The position numbers and the translations under genes were made by a program. Of a DNA stretch of 64,000 nt, positions 16,100 through 25,751 are shown piece by piece. The first letter of the stretch is position 1; every line of letters begins with the position of its first letter. The notes beneath the pieces are model-generated. The model was not told where the DNA came from. It saw only the letters and a program-made list of their open reading frames with translations, and did no database searches. Origin of the DNA: Solirubrobacterales bacterium (GTDB lineage Bacteria; Actinomycetota; Thermoleophilia; Solirubrobacterales; 70-9); the NCBI GenBank assembly GCA_016712175.1, contig JADJRQ010000001.1, positions 806,001 to 870,000 of the forward strand, read 5' to 3'.

Positions 16100-17509
16100 G
16101 TGGCAAATGCAGAACCTGGTTCCTTCCGGGACCGAGACAGCCGTGTCGTGATTACCGATGACGCCATCCTCCGGGCCCTCAGCCCGGAAGGTGCCGGCGA
16201 CTGGGATGCCCTTGCGGCGAGTCCGCTGCTGGAGACCCTGGTCAACAAAGGTGAGCTGATTCCGACCAAGGAAGTTGATGTCTCGGTCCTGAACGGGTCC
16301 ACCGACCTGCTGCCGACCGGCGTCGAGAGGGTTCTGGAGCACGAGCGTGTGCCTTTCGTCTCGTACCCCTATGAGTGGACCTTCACCCAGCTGCAGGACG
16401 CAGCCCTGCTTCAGCTCGAACTCGGCATCGCCGCGGTCGACGAGGGTCTCATGCTCAAGGACGCGACGCCTTACAACGTCCAGTTCCGGGGATCGAGCCC
16501 CGTCTTCATCGACGTCGGTTCGTTCGAGAAGATCCCGGAAGGCCTGCCCTGGGTCGGCTACCGCCAGTTCTGCATGCTTTACCTCTACCCGCTGCTCTTC
16601 CAGGCCCACAAGGACATCCCGTTCCACCCCTGGATGCGTGGTTCGATCGACGGAATCCAGCCGATCGACGCAATCAAGGTGTTCTCACTGAGGGACCGTT
16701 TGCGCAAGGGAGTCTTCCTGCACACCTCGCTGCACGCACGCCTCGACCGCCGGGCGAACAAGTCCGGGCCGGGAAGCGCCGAAGCGAACAAGAACAAGCG
16801 GACCGTCAAGCCCGAAGCTGTAAAGGCCCACATGGACAGCATGCGCCGCCTGGTTGCCAAGCTGAAGTGGAAGGCCGGAGAAACCTCGTGGAGCGGTTAC
16901 CGCGCCTCGAACACCTACAGCGATGACGACGACAGGCGCAAGCAGGAGTTCGTCGCCGAAGTGGCCGCCGAAAAGAGCCCGACCCTGACCTGGGACATGG
17001 GCTGCAACGACGGTGCCTACTCGCGCATTGCCGCAGAGAGCTCCGAGCGGGTTGTCGCGTTCGACTTCGACCACGCCACCGTCGACGCCCTCTACCGCTC
17101 ACTGAAGGTTGAGGGCAACACCAAGATCCTGCCGCTCGTCGGCAACCTGGCCGACCCGTCACCGGGCCTCGGCTGGCGTGGCCTCGAGCGTCGCACGCTT
17201 TCCGATCGTGGCGCGCCGGACCTGATGCTGGCCCTCGCCCTGATCCATCACGTGTCGATCTCGGCGAACATTCCGATCGCCGAGTTCTTCGAGTGGGTCA
17301 AGGACCTGGGTTCGACACTCCTGATCGAGTTCCCGAAGCGCACCGACCCGATGGTCCGCGCGCTCCTGGCGAACAAGCAGGAGGGTGCCAACCTCGACTA
17401 CGACCTCGACAATTTCGAGGCCGAGATGAAGAAACGCTTCCAGATAGAAAAGCGTGAAGAATTGCCCTCCGGCGACCGGGTCCTCTACCTCGCTTCGCCT
17501 CTGCGATGA
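16100..17509 (+). CDS. Class I SAM-dependent methyltransferase, large (NoeA-like)
   Basis: A 469-residue two-part protein. The N-terminal half (about 1-270) has VLEHERVPFVSYPYEW, a DATPYNVQF segment and VFIDVGSFE, resembling the substrate-side domain of NoeA-type proteins. The C-terminal half holds the SAM site: LTWDMGCNDGAYSRIA (motif I), VVAFDFDH (acidic end of strand 2) and DLMLALALIHH (motif IV region). It would methylate an unknown surface or small-molecule substrate. GTG 16100, four bases after the preceding stop, is preferred over a longer in-frame extension that overlaps that gene. Its stop overlaps the start of the next gene as ATGA, so translation is probably coupled. Confidence 0.8.
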   Translation: MANAEPGSFRDRDSRVVITDDAILRALSPEGAGDWDALAASPLLETLVNKGELIPTKEVDVSVLNGSTDLLPTGVERVLEHERVPFVSYPYEWTFTQLQDAALLQLELGIAAVDEGLMLKDATPYNVQFRGSSPVFIDVGSFEKIPEGLPWVGYRQFCMLYLYPLLFQAHKDIPFHPWMRGSIDGIQPIDAIKVFSLRDRLRKGVFLHTSLHARLDRRANKSGPGSAEANKNKRTVKPEAVKAHMDSMRRLVAKLKWKAGETSWSGYRASNTYSDDDDRRKQEFVAEVAAEKSPTLTWDMGCNDGAYSRIAAESSERVVAFDFDHATVDALYRSLKVEGNTKILPLVGNLADPSPGLGWRGLERRTLSDRGAPDLMLALALIHHVSISANIPIAEFFEWVKDLGSTLLIEFPKRTDPMVRALLANKQEGANLDYDLDNFEAEMKKRFQIEKREELPSGDRVLYLASPLR

Positions 17510-19609
17510 ACTTCGAATGGACGAAAGAGCCGCCGACCCGGCGTCAATGGCTTTTTGGCGGTGGCCATCTGGCTGCCCTTTGGGCCATCACTTTTGTCCA
17601 GCCTCTGCTCGACCTGCTGGGTAAGAATCCGGACTTCTTCGTTGCCCGGGACAACAGCCCTGGCGATGTATTGATCCTCGCGATCGGTTTCACCCTGGTC
17701 CCGCCCCTGATCCTGCTGGCAGTCGAATGGGTTGCAAAACTGATCAGCCCACAGGTGTATTACGCGGTCCACTTCCTCTTCTTCTGGGGAATCGCGACCT
17801 TCCTTTTCGTCGGAATCGAAAGCAACTTCTTCGAGGGCCCGACGATCCTGATGGTCCTGCTGGCCCTGGGTCTCGGCGCGTTGTTCGCATACGCGGTTTT
17901 CCGGGTGGTCTTCCTGAAGAACCTGATGGACATCCTGATCGTCGCTCCCGTGGTGATTCTTCTGCTCTTTGTCTTCACCAGCAAGAGCTCCGACGTGATC
18001 TTCCCGAAGAGCGATTCGGTCAGCATCAGCTTCGACAACATCCACCACGCCGGTTGTCTGGGTCATCTTCGATGAGCTCGCCACTGGCGGCCTGATGACG
18101 AAGGATCATCAAGTCGATGGCTCCCGCTTCCCGAACTTCAAGAAGCTCGAGGGCGAGAGCACCTGGTATCCGAACCAGACCACGACTTCATACTTCACCC
18201 CCACGGCCGTCCCCGGACTGCTGACCGGCAGCGTGCCCGACGAAGACGCTCTGGCAACCGCGGCGGACCAGCCCGACAGCGTGTTCTCGATGCTCTCGGA
18301 TTCGTACAGCTACCACGTGGTGGAGCCAGTCACCCAGATCTGCTCGGTTCAGCTGTGTCCTGACGAAGCGGCAAGCGTTCGCCAGACCAGCCGTCTGAAG
18401 TCCCTCTTCACCGACCTCAAGTACGTCGAGGGCCGGCTCGTGCTGCCTCCGGGGATTGCCGACACGCTGCCGGATGTCGGTACTGACTTCGCCAACTTCG
18501 GCGGAGGCGACAGTAGCGTGGGCGACGGAGGCGGTGGCAACGTCGTCGATGACGCTTTCGTCAAGGGCCACGGCGGCGGCAAGACCCCTTCGGAGTACAC
18601 GACCTTCATCAACCGGATCCCGGCCAAGGATTCGTCGCTGACGTTGATGCACATCAAGCAGCCGCACCAGCCGTGGAAGTACAGCGCCAAGGGCCAGCTC
18701 TACAACAACTCGCCGATCCGCTCCGTCTCGAACAGTACGAACCAGTGGCTGGTCGATGACAACGGTGTGGCTACCGCCCAGCAACGCCAGCTCGTCCAGA
18801 CCGGCTTCGCCGACACCCTGCTCGGTCAGATCGTCAACAAGGTCAAGTCAAACGGCAACTGGGACAAAGCGATGGTCATCATTACCGCCGACCACGGCGT
18901 CAGCTTCAAGGGCAAGCCGGTGCCCCAGCGTGTCACCGACACCCGCAGCATGGGCGAAGTTGCCAACCCGCCGCTCTTCATCAAGTACCCGGGACAGACG
19001 AAGCCGAAGGTTGACCCGATCCACAGCATGACCCTCGACGTCGTGCCGACGATCGCCAAGGAACTCGACGTCAAAGGCATGTACGACACCGAAGGCGTTC
19101 CTCTGCAGGGCGACGATGTCCCGGACCGTGAAGTCACAGTCAAGGACGTCAAGAACGAAACCTTCACCGTCTCGATCGCGGATGTCAAGAAGCAGCGTGA
19201 TGCCGCAATCGCCCAGCGGGACGAGCGTTTCGGCACCGGCACGCTCTACACGCTCGGCCCGGTTCCGCAACTGATCGATACGAAGGCTCCCGCGATCACC
19301 GCTGATCCCGGAGAAGTCACATTCGACGACCCTCAGAAATACCTGAACTACCAGCCGGGTAAGACCCCGGAGCTCCCGATGTGGGTCACCGGCGAACTCA
19401 ACGGTCCGAAGACCGGTGCGACGATCGCAGTCGGAGTCAACGGCAAGATCGGCGGCACCACCAAATCGTTCGACTACAAGGGCGCGCAGCGCTTTGGCAC
19501 GATTGTCAATCCCGACTCAATCAAGGCCGGCAACAACAAGATCACGGTCTACGAAGTCGACTCGAGCGGAAAGCTGTTCCCGCTCGGTACCAACCTGCCG
19601 GCCGGCTGA
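17506..19609 (+). CDS. LTA-synthase-like membrane phosphotransferase (paralogue 1), frameshifted
   Basis: A membrane enzyme of the alkaline phosphatase/sulfatase superfamily, split by a frameshift. The first part (17506-18075) encodes five hydrophobic helices (about residues 20-165) and ends after FDNIHH. The second part continues one frame over from about 18050 with PVVWVIFDELATGG and stays open to 19609. One extra or two missing bases near 18049 account for it. The catalytic domain has the metal-binding VIFDE, the nucleophile-position Thr in FTPTAVPGLLTG, HIKQPHQPW and TADHGVSF. Five helices followed by an extracytoplasmic domain is the LtaS layout. It starts inside the stop of the methyltransferase gene (ATGA). 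If the shift is a sequencing error, the protein is about 700 residues. Confidence 0.75.
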
Positions 19610-19612
19610 GCG

Positions 19613-21247
19613 TCAGCGGCCCGGAGGTCGCGGCCACTTCTTCGCCGAAGCCCGGCAGGAGGCACCCTTGCATGCCCGCAGCTTGGTCAGCTCTCTATCC
19701 AGATATTTCTGGACCCGCTTGTAACGGCGTTTGCCGAACCGGTTGTGGAGCTCCGCCGGATCCTTCGGGATGACGTAAAGTTCGCCGTCACCGACTTCGT
19801 ACTCGACGTACTTGTAAGGACCGACCCGGATGCCGACGTAATTCTGGTTGGCGGCCTTGACCGAAGTCTGGGCGCCCTTGGTGGCGTCAGGAGTGACCAC
19901 GGGTGGTTCGTCCGGGTAATCGCCCGGGATGAACCGGGTCGCCTGCTGATAGCTCGAAAGCAGGATGGGCCGGCGTGAGCGCTTTTTCGTGTTCCGCCAG
20001 TACCGGATCATCGAGCGTCCGTCAATCTTGCTGCGCGCCTTGGCTCCGGTCAGCTTGAGGATCGTCGGAGCGATGTCCTGGTTGGCCACGGTCTCCTTGC
20101 TCTTCGAGCCCGCCTTGATCCCGGGGCCACGCATCACGAATGGAACGCGCAGTGCCGGTTCGTACGGCAGCAGTTTGCCCCGGTTGATCCGGTGTTCGCC
20201 GAAGAAGAACCCGTTATCCGAGGTGAAGACGATGTAGGTGTTTTTCAGCTTGCCAGTCTCCCTGAGCGCGTCGACGATGCCTTTCACGCCATCGTCGACC
20301 GACTGAAGCGCCTCGATCGACTTCTGGTACTCGATTTTCATCTGGAAGATCTCACCGGCGGACAACCGTGGGTTGCTTCGGATGAAAGAGGGCTTGTCGG
20401 AGATGCCAGGCTCGTTGTATCCGGGGGGTTTCGGACTTTCCGTGCGCAACGCGGTGTCATAGTCACGATTCGCGGGCTCCGGACCGCTCGGTGGGCGGGA
20501 ATCACCGTGGGGAGTGTGGTAATCGATCTGGAGGTAAAACGGCTGGCTGCCGGCCCCCCGGATCTCGGATTCTGCCTGAATGTTCATCGAGTCCGTGTGG
20601 TAGTTGCAGAGCGTCTGGCCGAGGTCGGGGCAGCCGACCGGATCCTTGCCCCCGGCCATGTCGTAGTACGGGTAGCCCAGCCGGTCCGTGATCAAACCGT
20701 CGATGTTCTGCTGGTAGCCGTAGAACTCGCGGGTCGAATTGTCCGTGGCGTCGGAGACCCAGCGGTCCCAGCCGGGCGGGACTGTGGTCTCCGCCGGGAA
20801 ATCGGGCCCACCGTAGTTATTCATGAACTTGCCGAAATGCATCGTGCGGTACCCGGAGCGCTGGAGCCAGACCGGCAGGTTCTCCTGGTCGATGCGATTG
20901 TCCCGGTAGGCATCCCAGCCACCACGTGGACCGCCGATCCGGATCACACCATGGTTCTGTGCGTACTGGCCGCTGAGCAGCGATGCCCGCGACGGGGCAC
21001 AGACCGGAAAGGGAGTTATGTACTTGCTGAACTCGATTCCCTTGTTGCGGATCAGGGACATCGTGTTCGGCATGATCCGGCGCTGATTGTCGTAAAGGTC
21101 GCGCCAGCGGGCGTTAAATTCGGCCAGCGGCTGGTCGTCGGTCTGGATGACAACCACGTTCGGCCGGACGGCCGCCCTGGCCACCTCCACCGAATGGAAA
21201 GCCACGATTGCGCACGCTGCTGCAAGGCAGCCGGAAAGCGCCTTCAT
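19613..21247 (-). CDS. Secreted type I sulfatase (formylglycine-dependent)
   Basis: A sulfatase of about 544 residues. The start at ATG 21247 gives MKALSGCLAAACAIVAF, a signal peptide ending near VARA; in-frame GTG codons at 21268 and 21316 are alternatives. The formylglycine motif is CAPSRASLLSG (C-x-P-S-R), the site matured by formylglycine-generating enzyme. Metal and substrate motifs include VVVIQTDDQ, FTSDNGFFFGEH and RVPFVMRGPG. It resembles N-acetylglucosamine-6-sulfatase-like arylsulfatases and would remove sulfate from glycans or other esters outside the cell. It is convergent with paralogue 1 (3-base gap) and divergent from paralogue 2. It is the only member of the superfamily here with the sulfatase cysteine. 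Confidence 0.88.
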   Translation of the reverse strand: MKALSGCLAAACAIVAFHSVEVARAAVRPNVVVIQTDDQPLAEFNARWRDLYDNQRRIMPNTMSLIRNKGIEFSKYITPFPVCAPSRASLLSGQYAQNHGVIRIGGPRGGWDAYRDNRIDQENLPVWLQRSGYRTMHFGKFMNNYGGPDFPAETTVPPGWDRWVSDATDNSTREFYGYQQNIDGLITDRLGYPYYDMAGGKDPVGCPDLGQTLCNYHTDSMNIQAESEIRGAGSQPFYLQIDYHTPHGDSRPPSGPEPANRDYDTALRTESPKPPGYNEPGISDKPSFIRSNPRLSAGEIFQMKIEYQKSIEALQSVDDGVKGIVDALRETGKLKNTYIVFTSDNGFFFGEHRINRGKLLPYEPALRVPFVMRGPGIKAGSKSKETVANQDIAPTILKLTGAKARSKIDGRSMIRYWRNTKKRSRRPILLSSYQQATRFIPGDYPDEPPVVTPDATKGAQTSVKAANQNYVGIRVGPYKYVEYEVGDGELYVIPKDPAELHNRFGKRRYKRVQKYLDRELTKLRACKGASCRASAKKWPRPPGR

Positions 21248-21488
21248 AGCCCTCTTCAGATCCTTCACGGTCCCGGAGCCGGACGGGTACCTCGTTTTCA
21301 GTTTGCTGATCAGCACAGACTTCTATCTAGACAACCACAGAGTGCCACGATAGGTGCGGACCCGGATCCATTTAATTGCGATCCGGCGCTTCGGACCGCA
21401 GTTCGAGGCAGCTCCAGAAGAATAGGATCACCGCCGGTGCCTGAACTGAAGGAGACAGCCAAGCCCCCGGAAGGTACCCTCGATCAAA

Positions 21489-23588
21489 ATGGGAGGTGCT
21501 CATCTGGGCGCACTCTGGGCGCTGGCGGTGATCCAGCCTCTGCTCAGCCTGCTGGGAAGCAACCCCGAGTTCTTCGTCGCCCGCGACAACACCGGCGGCC
21601 AGATCGTCATCTTTGCCGTGTTGATCACTTTCGCGCCGCCGCTGGTTGCGACGGGCATCGAGGCCCTGCTCAACCTGATCAGCACCAAGGCCCGCTGGTT
21701 CTTTCACCTGGCGCTCATGGCCCTCCTCTTCGCCCTGCTGGTGATCCAGGTGTTCAAGCAGATCGCGGACGGACCAGCCGTCCCAATGCTCATCGTCGCC
21801 GGGCTGGCCGGGCTCTGCCTGGCCTGGTTCTACGGTTACGGGAAGTTCCTGCGGTCGCTCACCGACATCCTGATTCCGGCGCCGGCCGTGATCCTGATCG
21901 TCTTCCTCTTCTTCAGCCAGTCTTTCGAGCTGGTCACCGGATCCGGCAACGCCGAGCCCCTCGACGTTCAGGTGGGCAATCCGGCACCGGTCGTCATGGT
22001 GATCTTCGACGAATTCCCGGCCGGTTCCCTGATGACTCCCGACGACCAGGTCAACAAGAAACGTTTCCCCAATTTCGCCGAGCTCGCGGAGCAGTCCGAC
22101 TGGTACAGGGACACGACGACCGGTGGCTCCTACACGACGATTGCGGTCCCTTCGATCCTCAGCGGCCTCGAACCCGAACGCGACAAGCTTCCCACCGCCC
22201 ACGATCATCCGAACTCGATCTTCACCCTGCTTGGCAAGACCTACGACGTCGACGCTCTCGAACCGATCACCCAGGTCTGTCCCGAAAGTCTCTGCCCACC
22301 CTCGGGCGGGCCGAGAGAAAGCTTTGCCGGCGCGCTCGAATCGCTGGTCACCGACAGCAAGGTGGTCGAACAGCACCTGCTGCTTCCGGAGGACATGGGG
22401 GTGAACTTCCCTGACATCTCCCAGACCTTCGGTGGCTTCGCCGACCCGGGAATCACCGTGGAAGGAGAGGACGCGGACCGCACCCGGGCACGCGAGTTCG
22501 TCGCCGGACAGCATCTGGCGAAAGGAGGGGCGATGGATGCAGGCGACGAAACCAGTCAGCTGCTCGATTTCATCGGCCCTTCGAAAGACGGCAGGCCCGC
22601 CTTCGACTACGGCCACATCGAGAAGCCGCACTACCCGTGGAACCACTACCCGGACGGCACCGTTTACGGGGTCATGAGCAAGGACTTCCGCGGCTTCATC
22701 CCGGACGAAGTGACCTGGACCGGCAACCGCTACGTGACCGACCGGGCCACCCAGGCCCACTTGCTCGAAGTCGGCTACGTCGACCACCTGATGGGAATGA
22801 TCATCAAGCGTCTGAAAGAGCAGGGGGTCTGGGACGAGAGCCTGGTCGTGGTCACCGCCGATCACGGTGGCGCCCTGCTGACCGGCGAGCCTCGCCGCGA
22901 AGCAGACGTAGCCACCATGGGCGAAGTCGCATCGGTGCCGCTCTTCATAAAGTCGCCCGGCCAGATCAGCGGGAGGCTGATCACCAGGCCGACCTGCACG
23001 GTGGAGATCCTCCCGATAATCGCGAAGGAGCTCGAGACCGAGATGCCGTGGGAGCCCTCCCCCTGCAACCGGTCCGACGTCACAGTCGACAACGGAACCG
23101 GGCCGCTGGTTTCCTTGCCCACCTCAACGGTTCTCGAGCAGCGCCAGACCTACGTCGACCGGGTGGCCAGCCTGTTTGGCCCTGGCACCGGATGGTCGAA
23201 CGTGCTCAAGGTCGGACCGAACCAGGACCTCATCGGTTCCCCCCTCAAATCGCTGAACGTCGCATCCGGTGAACCAAAGGGAGCGGTCCTGCCCGACTTC
23301 GACGAGGCCGGTCAGTCGAACTATGTACCGGGCGCCGCACTCAACTCGGTACTGCGCCAGCGCGGCAAGATCAGCGGGGTCGAAGACGGCGAACCCCTGG
23401 CGATCGCGGTGAATGGCAAGGTCCGCGCAGTCGGGCGCGCCTACCTCGACGCGGGCCAGATGACCTACTCGATCCTCCTGCCACAGAACTCAGTTCGGGC
23501 CGGCCCCAACGACATCAGGGTCTTCACGGTCGGCCGGTCAGCCGGAGAACCCCTCCTGTCACCCCTTGGGGGACCGGGAGAGGGATAA
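21489..23588 (+). CDS. LTA-synthase-like membrane phosphotransferase (paralogue 2)
   Basis: About 700 residues: five hydrophobic helices to about residue 145, then an extracytoplasmic catalytic domain with VVMVIFDEFP (metal ligands), YTTIAVPSILSG (nucleophile-position Thr), HIEKPHYPWNHY and VTADHGGAL. The ATG at 21489 has no ribosome-binding site and aligns inside the first helix of the paralogues. A GTG at 21437 with AGGA upstream begins PELKETAKPPEG, matching the paralogue N-termini, but in another frame. A one-base indel near 21470-21478 would join them, so the true start is probably 21437. It is first of a tight operon with paralogues 3 and 4 and a GNAT gene. The substrate is unknown. Confidence 0.83.
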   Translation: MGGAHLGALWALAVIQPLLSLLGSNPEFFVARDNTGGQIVIFAVLITFAPPLVATGIEALLNLISTKARWFFHLALMALLFALLVIQVFKQIADGPAVPMLIVAGLAGLCLAWFYGYGKFLRSLTDILIPAPAVILIVFLFFSQSFELVTGSGNAEPLDVQVGNPAPVVMVIFDEFPAGSLMTPDDQVNKKRFPNFAELAEQSDWYRDTTTGGSYTTIAVPSILSGLEPERDKLPTAHDHPNSIFTLLGKTYDVDALEPITQVCPESLCPPSGGPRESFAGALESLVTDSKVVEQHLLLPEDMGVNFPDISQTFGGFADPGITVEGEDADRTRAREFVAGQHLAKGGAMDAGDETSQLLDFIGPSKDGRPAFDYGHIEKPHYPWNHYPDGTVYGVMSKDFRGFIPDEVTWTGNRYVTDRATQAHLLEVGYVDHLMGMIIKRLKEQGVWDESLVVVTADHGGALLTGEPRREADVATMGEVASVPLFIKSPGQISGRLITRPTCTVEILPIIAKELETEMPWEPSPCNRSDVTVDNGTGPLVSLPTSTVLEQRQTYVDRVASLFGPGTGWSNVLKVGPNQDLIGSPLKSLNVASGEPKGAVLPDFDEAGQSNYVPGAALNSVLRQRGKISGVEDGEPLAIAVNGKVRAVGRAYLDAGQMTYSILLPQNSVRAGPNDIRVFTVGRSAGEPLLSPLGGPGEG

Positions 23589-23600
23589 ACTCACCCCTTC

Positions 23601-25739
23601 GTGAGCAAGGAATCGAAGGCTGTCGTTCGACCGCCGCGGCCTTCCCTATTGCTGGGAGCCGCGCATCTTGCCGCGCTGTGGGCCATCGCGATTCTCCAGC
23701 CGATGCTGTCCCTGCTCGGCGACAATCCCGACTTCTTCGTCGCCCGGGACAACACCGGCACCGAGATCGTCATATTCGCGCTTGCGCTGGCCTTCGTGCC
23801 CCCGCTGATCGCGCTGGCGATCGAGGCCCTTGCCCAGCTGATCGACCGCAACCTGCGCTGGTGGATCCACCTGTCATTCGTCGGCCTTCTCGCGGCGGTC
23901 ATCGTCCTGCGAATCCTCAAGGGATTCGCTGACGGCCCCGCCAGTCTGATGATCCTGGCGGCCCTGGCCGGTGGTGCGGCCCTGGCCTGGGCCTATGGCC
24001 ACAAGAGCTTCGTTCGGTCAGTCAGCGATTTCCTCACCCCCGCGCCGGTGATCATCCTGGTCATCTTCATCTTCTTCAGCAGCTCTGCGGATGTGATCCG
24101 GCCGGCAGACGACTCCGGAGCGCTCGATGTGACTGTGCCGAACCCGCACCCGGTCGTGATGGTCATCTTCGACGAATTCCCGGTGGGCTCTCTCATGACT
24201 TCGAAAGGCAAGGTCAACTCGAAGCGGTTCCCACATTTCGCCGAACTCGAGAAGAGCTCCAACTGGTACCGGAACACGGTCACCGGCGCCTCATTCACCA
24301 GCGCCGCGGTGCCTTCGATCATGACCGGGAAAGAAGCCGACGGGAGCCTGCTCGCAACCTCGGCCGACCAGCCCGAATCGATCTTCACGCTGCTCGGTGG
24401 TTCCTACCGGGTGCATGCAACCGAAACCGTGACCAACCTCTGCCCGCCCGAGGTCTGCACCGAAAACCAGGACCGGCCCGGCACCTTCGCTGCCCTGAGT
24501 GATCTGGCCGGCGACCTCAAGTACGTCCAGGCGCACCTGATCCTGCCCGAGTCAATGTCCTCGAGGCTGCCGGATGTCTCGCAGAGTTTCGAGGACTTCG
24601 GTGGCTCCGCGCAGACGACTGACCCCGCTGCCGCGAAAGCAGAGGCCCTCGCGAAGTTCAAGAGCCAGTTCAAGAGTGTCTTCGAAGCCCAGACCGACAC
24701 CGACAAGGCCCTTGCCGACTTCCTGGACGAGCTGGACCCGGCCCCCGAGAAGACCCTGGACCTCCTTCACATCGAGAAGCCCCACTACCCGTGGACCCAC
24801 TACCCGAGCGGGCTGAGCTACACGGAGGACCAGAACGAATTCCGCTTCCTCTTCAACCTGAGCCAGTGGCTGGATGACGGCTACCCGACTGAACGGGCCC
24901 GTCAGGCCCATCTGCTCGAGGTCGGCTTCACCGATTACATCCTCGGTCGCATCATGGACCAGGTCAAAGCCGGTGGCTACTGGGACGACACCGAGTTCGT
25001 GGTCGTAGCCGACCACGGTGGCGCGATGAACAAAGGCTTCAACCGTCGAGAGGCGAGACCGGAAACGATGGGCGAGATCGCGATGGTGCCGCTCTTCATC
25101 AAGGCACCGGGACAAACGGATGGGCGGATCGTCAACCGCCCGACCTGCACGACGGAGATAGTCCCGATCGTCGCCGGCCACCTCGGCGTCGACCTGCCCT
25201 GGAAGTCACCGGCATGTGATCGAAAGAAGGCTTCGATCATCAACGTGGCCGGCCCGGCGGTGTCCAGTCCAATGGGCACCGTGATCCGGCAGCGCGACGA
25301 GTACGTCGGCACGCTGGCCTCGCTGTTCGGTGGCGACACCGGCTGGGCCTCCGTCTTCAGGCTTGGCCCGAACCAGGACCTGATTGGACGGACGACGGAC
25401 GCGGTCGGGGTCAGCCCTTCGCCGGACGGCGCTTCCGCTTCCCCCGAAGAGTCCGGTGCCGCTGTCACGGACTTCGAGCCCAACGTACCTCTCAATCCGG
25501 TGCTGCGCCAGCGTGGGACCCTCGAAGGAGTTCGCGAAGGGACACCGCTCGCGGTTTCGGTCAACGGAAGGATCGCCGCCGTCGGCCAGAGCTTCGACGA
25601 CCACGGCCGTCGCCTCTACTCGATTTTGCTGCCGCAGGACTCGCTCAAATCAGGCGAAAACGAAGTTGCTGTCTACCGCGTCAGCAGAGACTCCGGAAAG
25701 CCCGGTCTGACCGAACTTTGGTCCAGTGCCGATCAATAG
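23601..25739 (+). CDS. LTA-synthase-like membrane phosphotransferase (paralogue 3)
   Basis: An intact 712-residue member and a good reference for the family. The short cytoplasmic N-terminus (SKESKAVVRPPRPS) is followed by five hydrophobic helices to about residue 160. The catalytic domain has VVMVIFDEFPVGSLM, the nucleophile-position Thr in FTSAAVPSIMTG, LLHIEKPHYPWTHYP and VVADHGGAM. A beta-rich C-terminal domain of about 130 residues includes LAVSVNGRIAAVG, a motif repeated in the other paralogues. GTG 23601 lies 12 bases after the previous stop. The C-terminal domain may bind polymer; that is inference from its beta pattern and position. Confidence 0.87.
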   Translation: MSKESKAVVRPPRPSLLLGAAHLAALWAIAILQPMLSLLGDNPDFFVARDNTGTEIVIFALALAFVPPLIALAIEALAQLIDRNLRWWIHLSFVGLLAAVIVLRILKGFADGPASLMILAALAGGAALAWAYGHKSFVRSVSDFLTPAPVIILVIFIFFSSSADVIRPADDSGALDVTVPNPHPVVMVIFDEFPVGSLMTSKGKVNSKRFPHFAELEKSSNWYRNTVTGASFTSAAVPSIMTGKEADGSLLATSADQPESIFTLLGGSYRVHATETVTNLCPPEVCTENQDRPGTFAALSDLAGDLKYVQAHLILPESMSSRLPDVSQSFEDFGGSAQTTDPAAAKAEALAKFKSQFKSVFEAQTDTDKALADFLDELDPAPEKTLDLLHIEKPHYPWTHYPSGLSYTEDQNEFRFLFNLSQWLDDGYPTERARQAHLLEVGFTDYILGRIMDQVKAGGYWDDTEFVVVADHGGAMNKGFNRREARPETMGEIAMVPLFIKAPGQTDGRIVNRPTCTTEIVPIVAGHLGVDLPWKSPACDRKKASIINVAGPAVSSPMGTVIRQRDEYVGTLASLFGGDTGWASVFRLGPNQDLIGRTTDAVGVSPSPDGASASPEESGAAVTDFEPNVPLNPVLRQRGTLEGVREGTPLAVSVNGRIAAVGQSFDDHGRRLYSILLPQDSLKSGENEVAVYRVSRDSGKPGLTELWSSADQ

Positions 25740-25751
25740 ACTCGCAGTCCC

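Noticed and set aside
18040..18060. Programmed frameshifting in paralogue 1
   Set aside because: No slippery heptamer or downstream pseudoknot is evident at the site, and unrelated genes in the window have similar indels, making sequencing error or mutation simpler.
20192..22414. A 740-residue open frame on the plus strand, antisense to the sulfatase gene and out of frame with paralogue 2
   Set aside because: Its composition is Arg/Pro/Gly-rich with no recognisable domain, while the opposite strand and the other frame carry clear conserved motifs. It is a high-G+C by-product.
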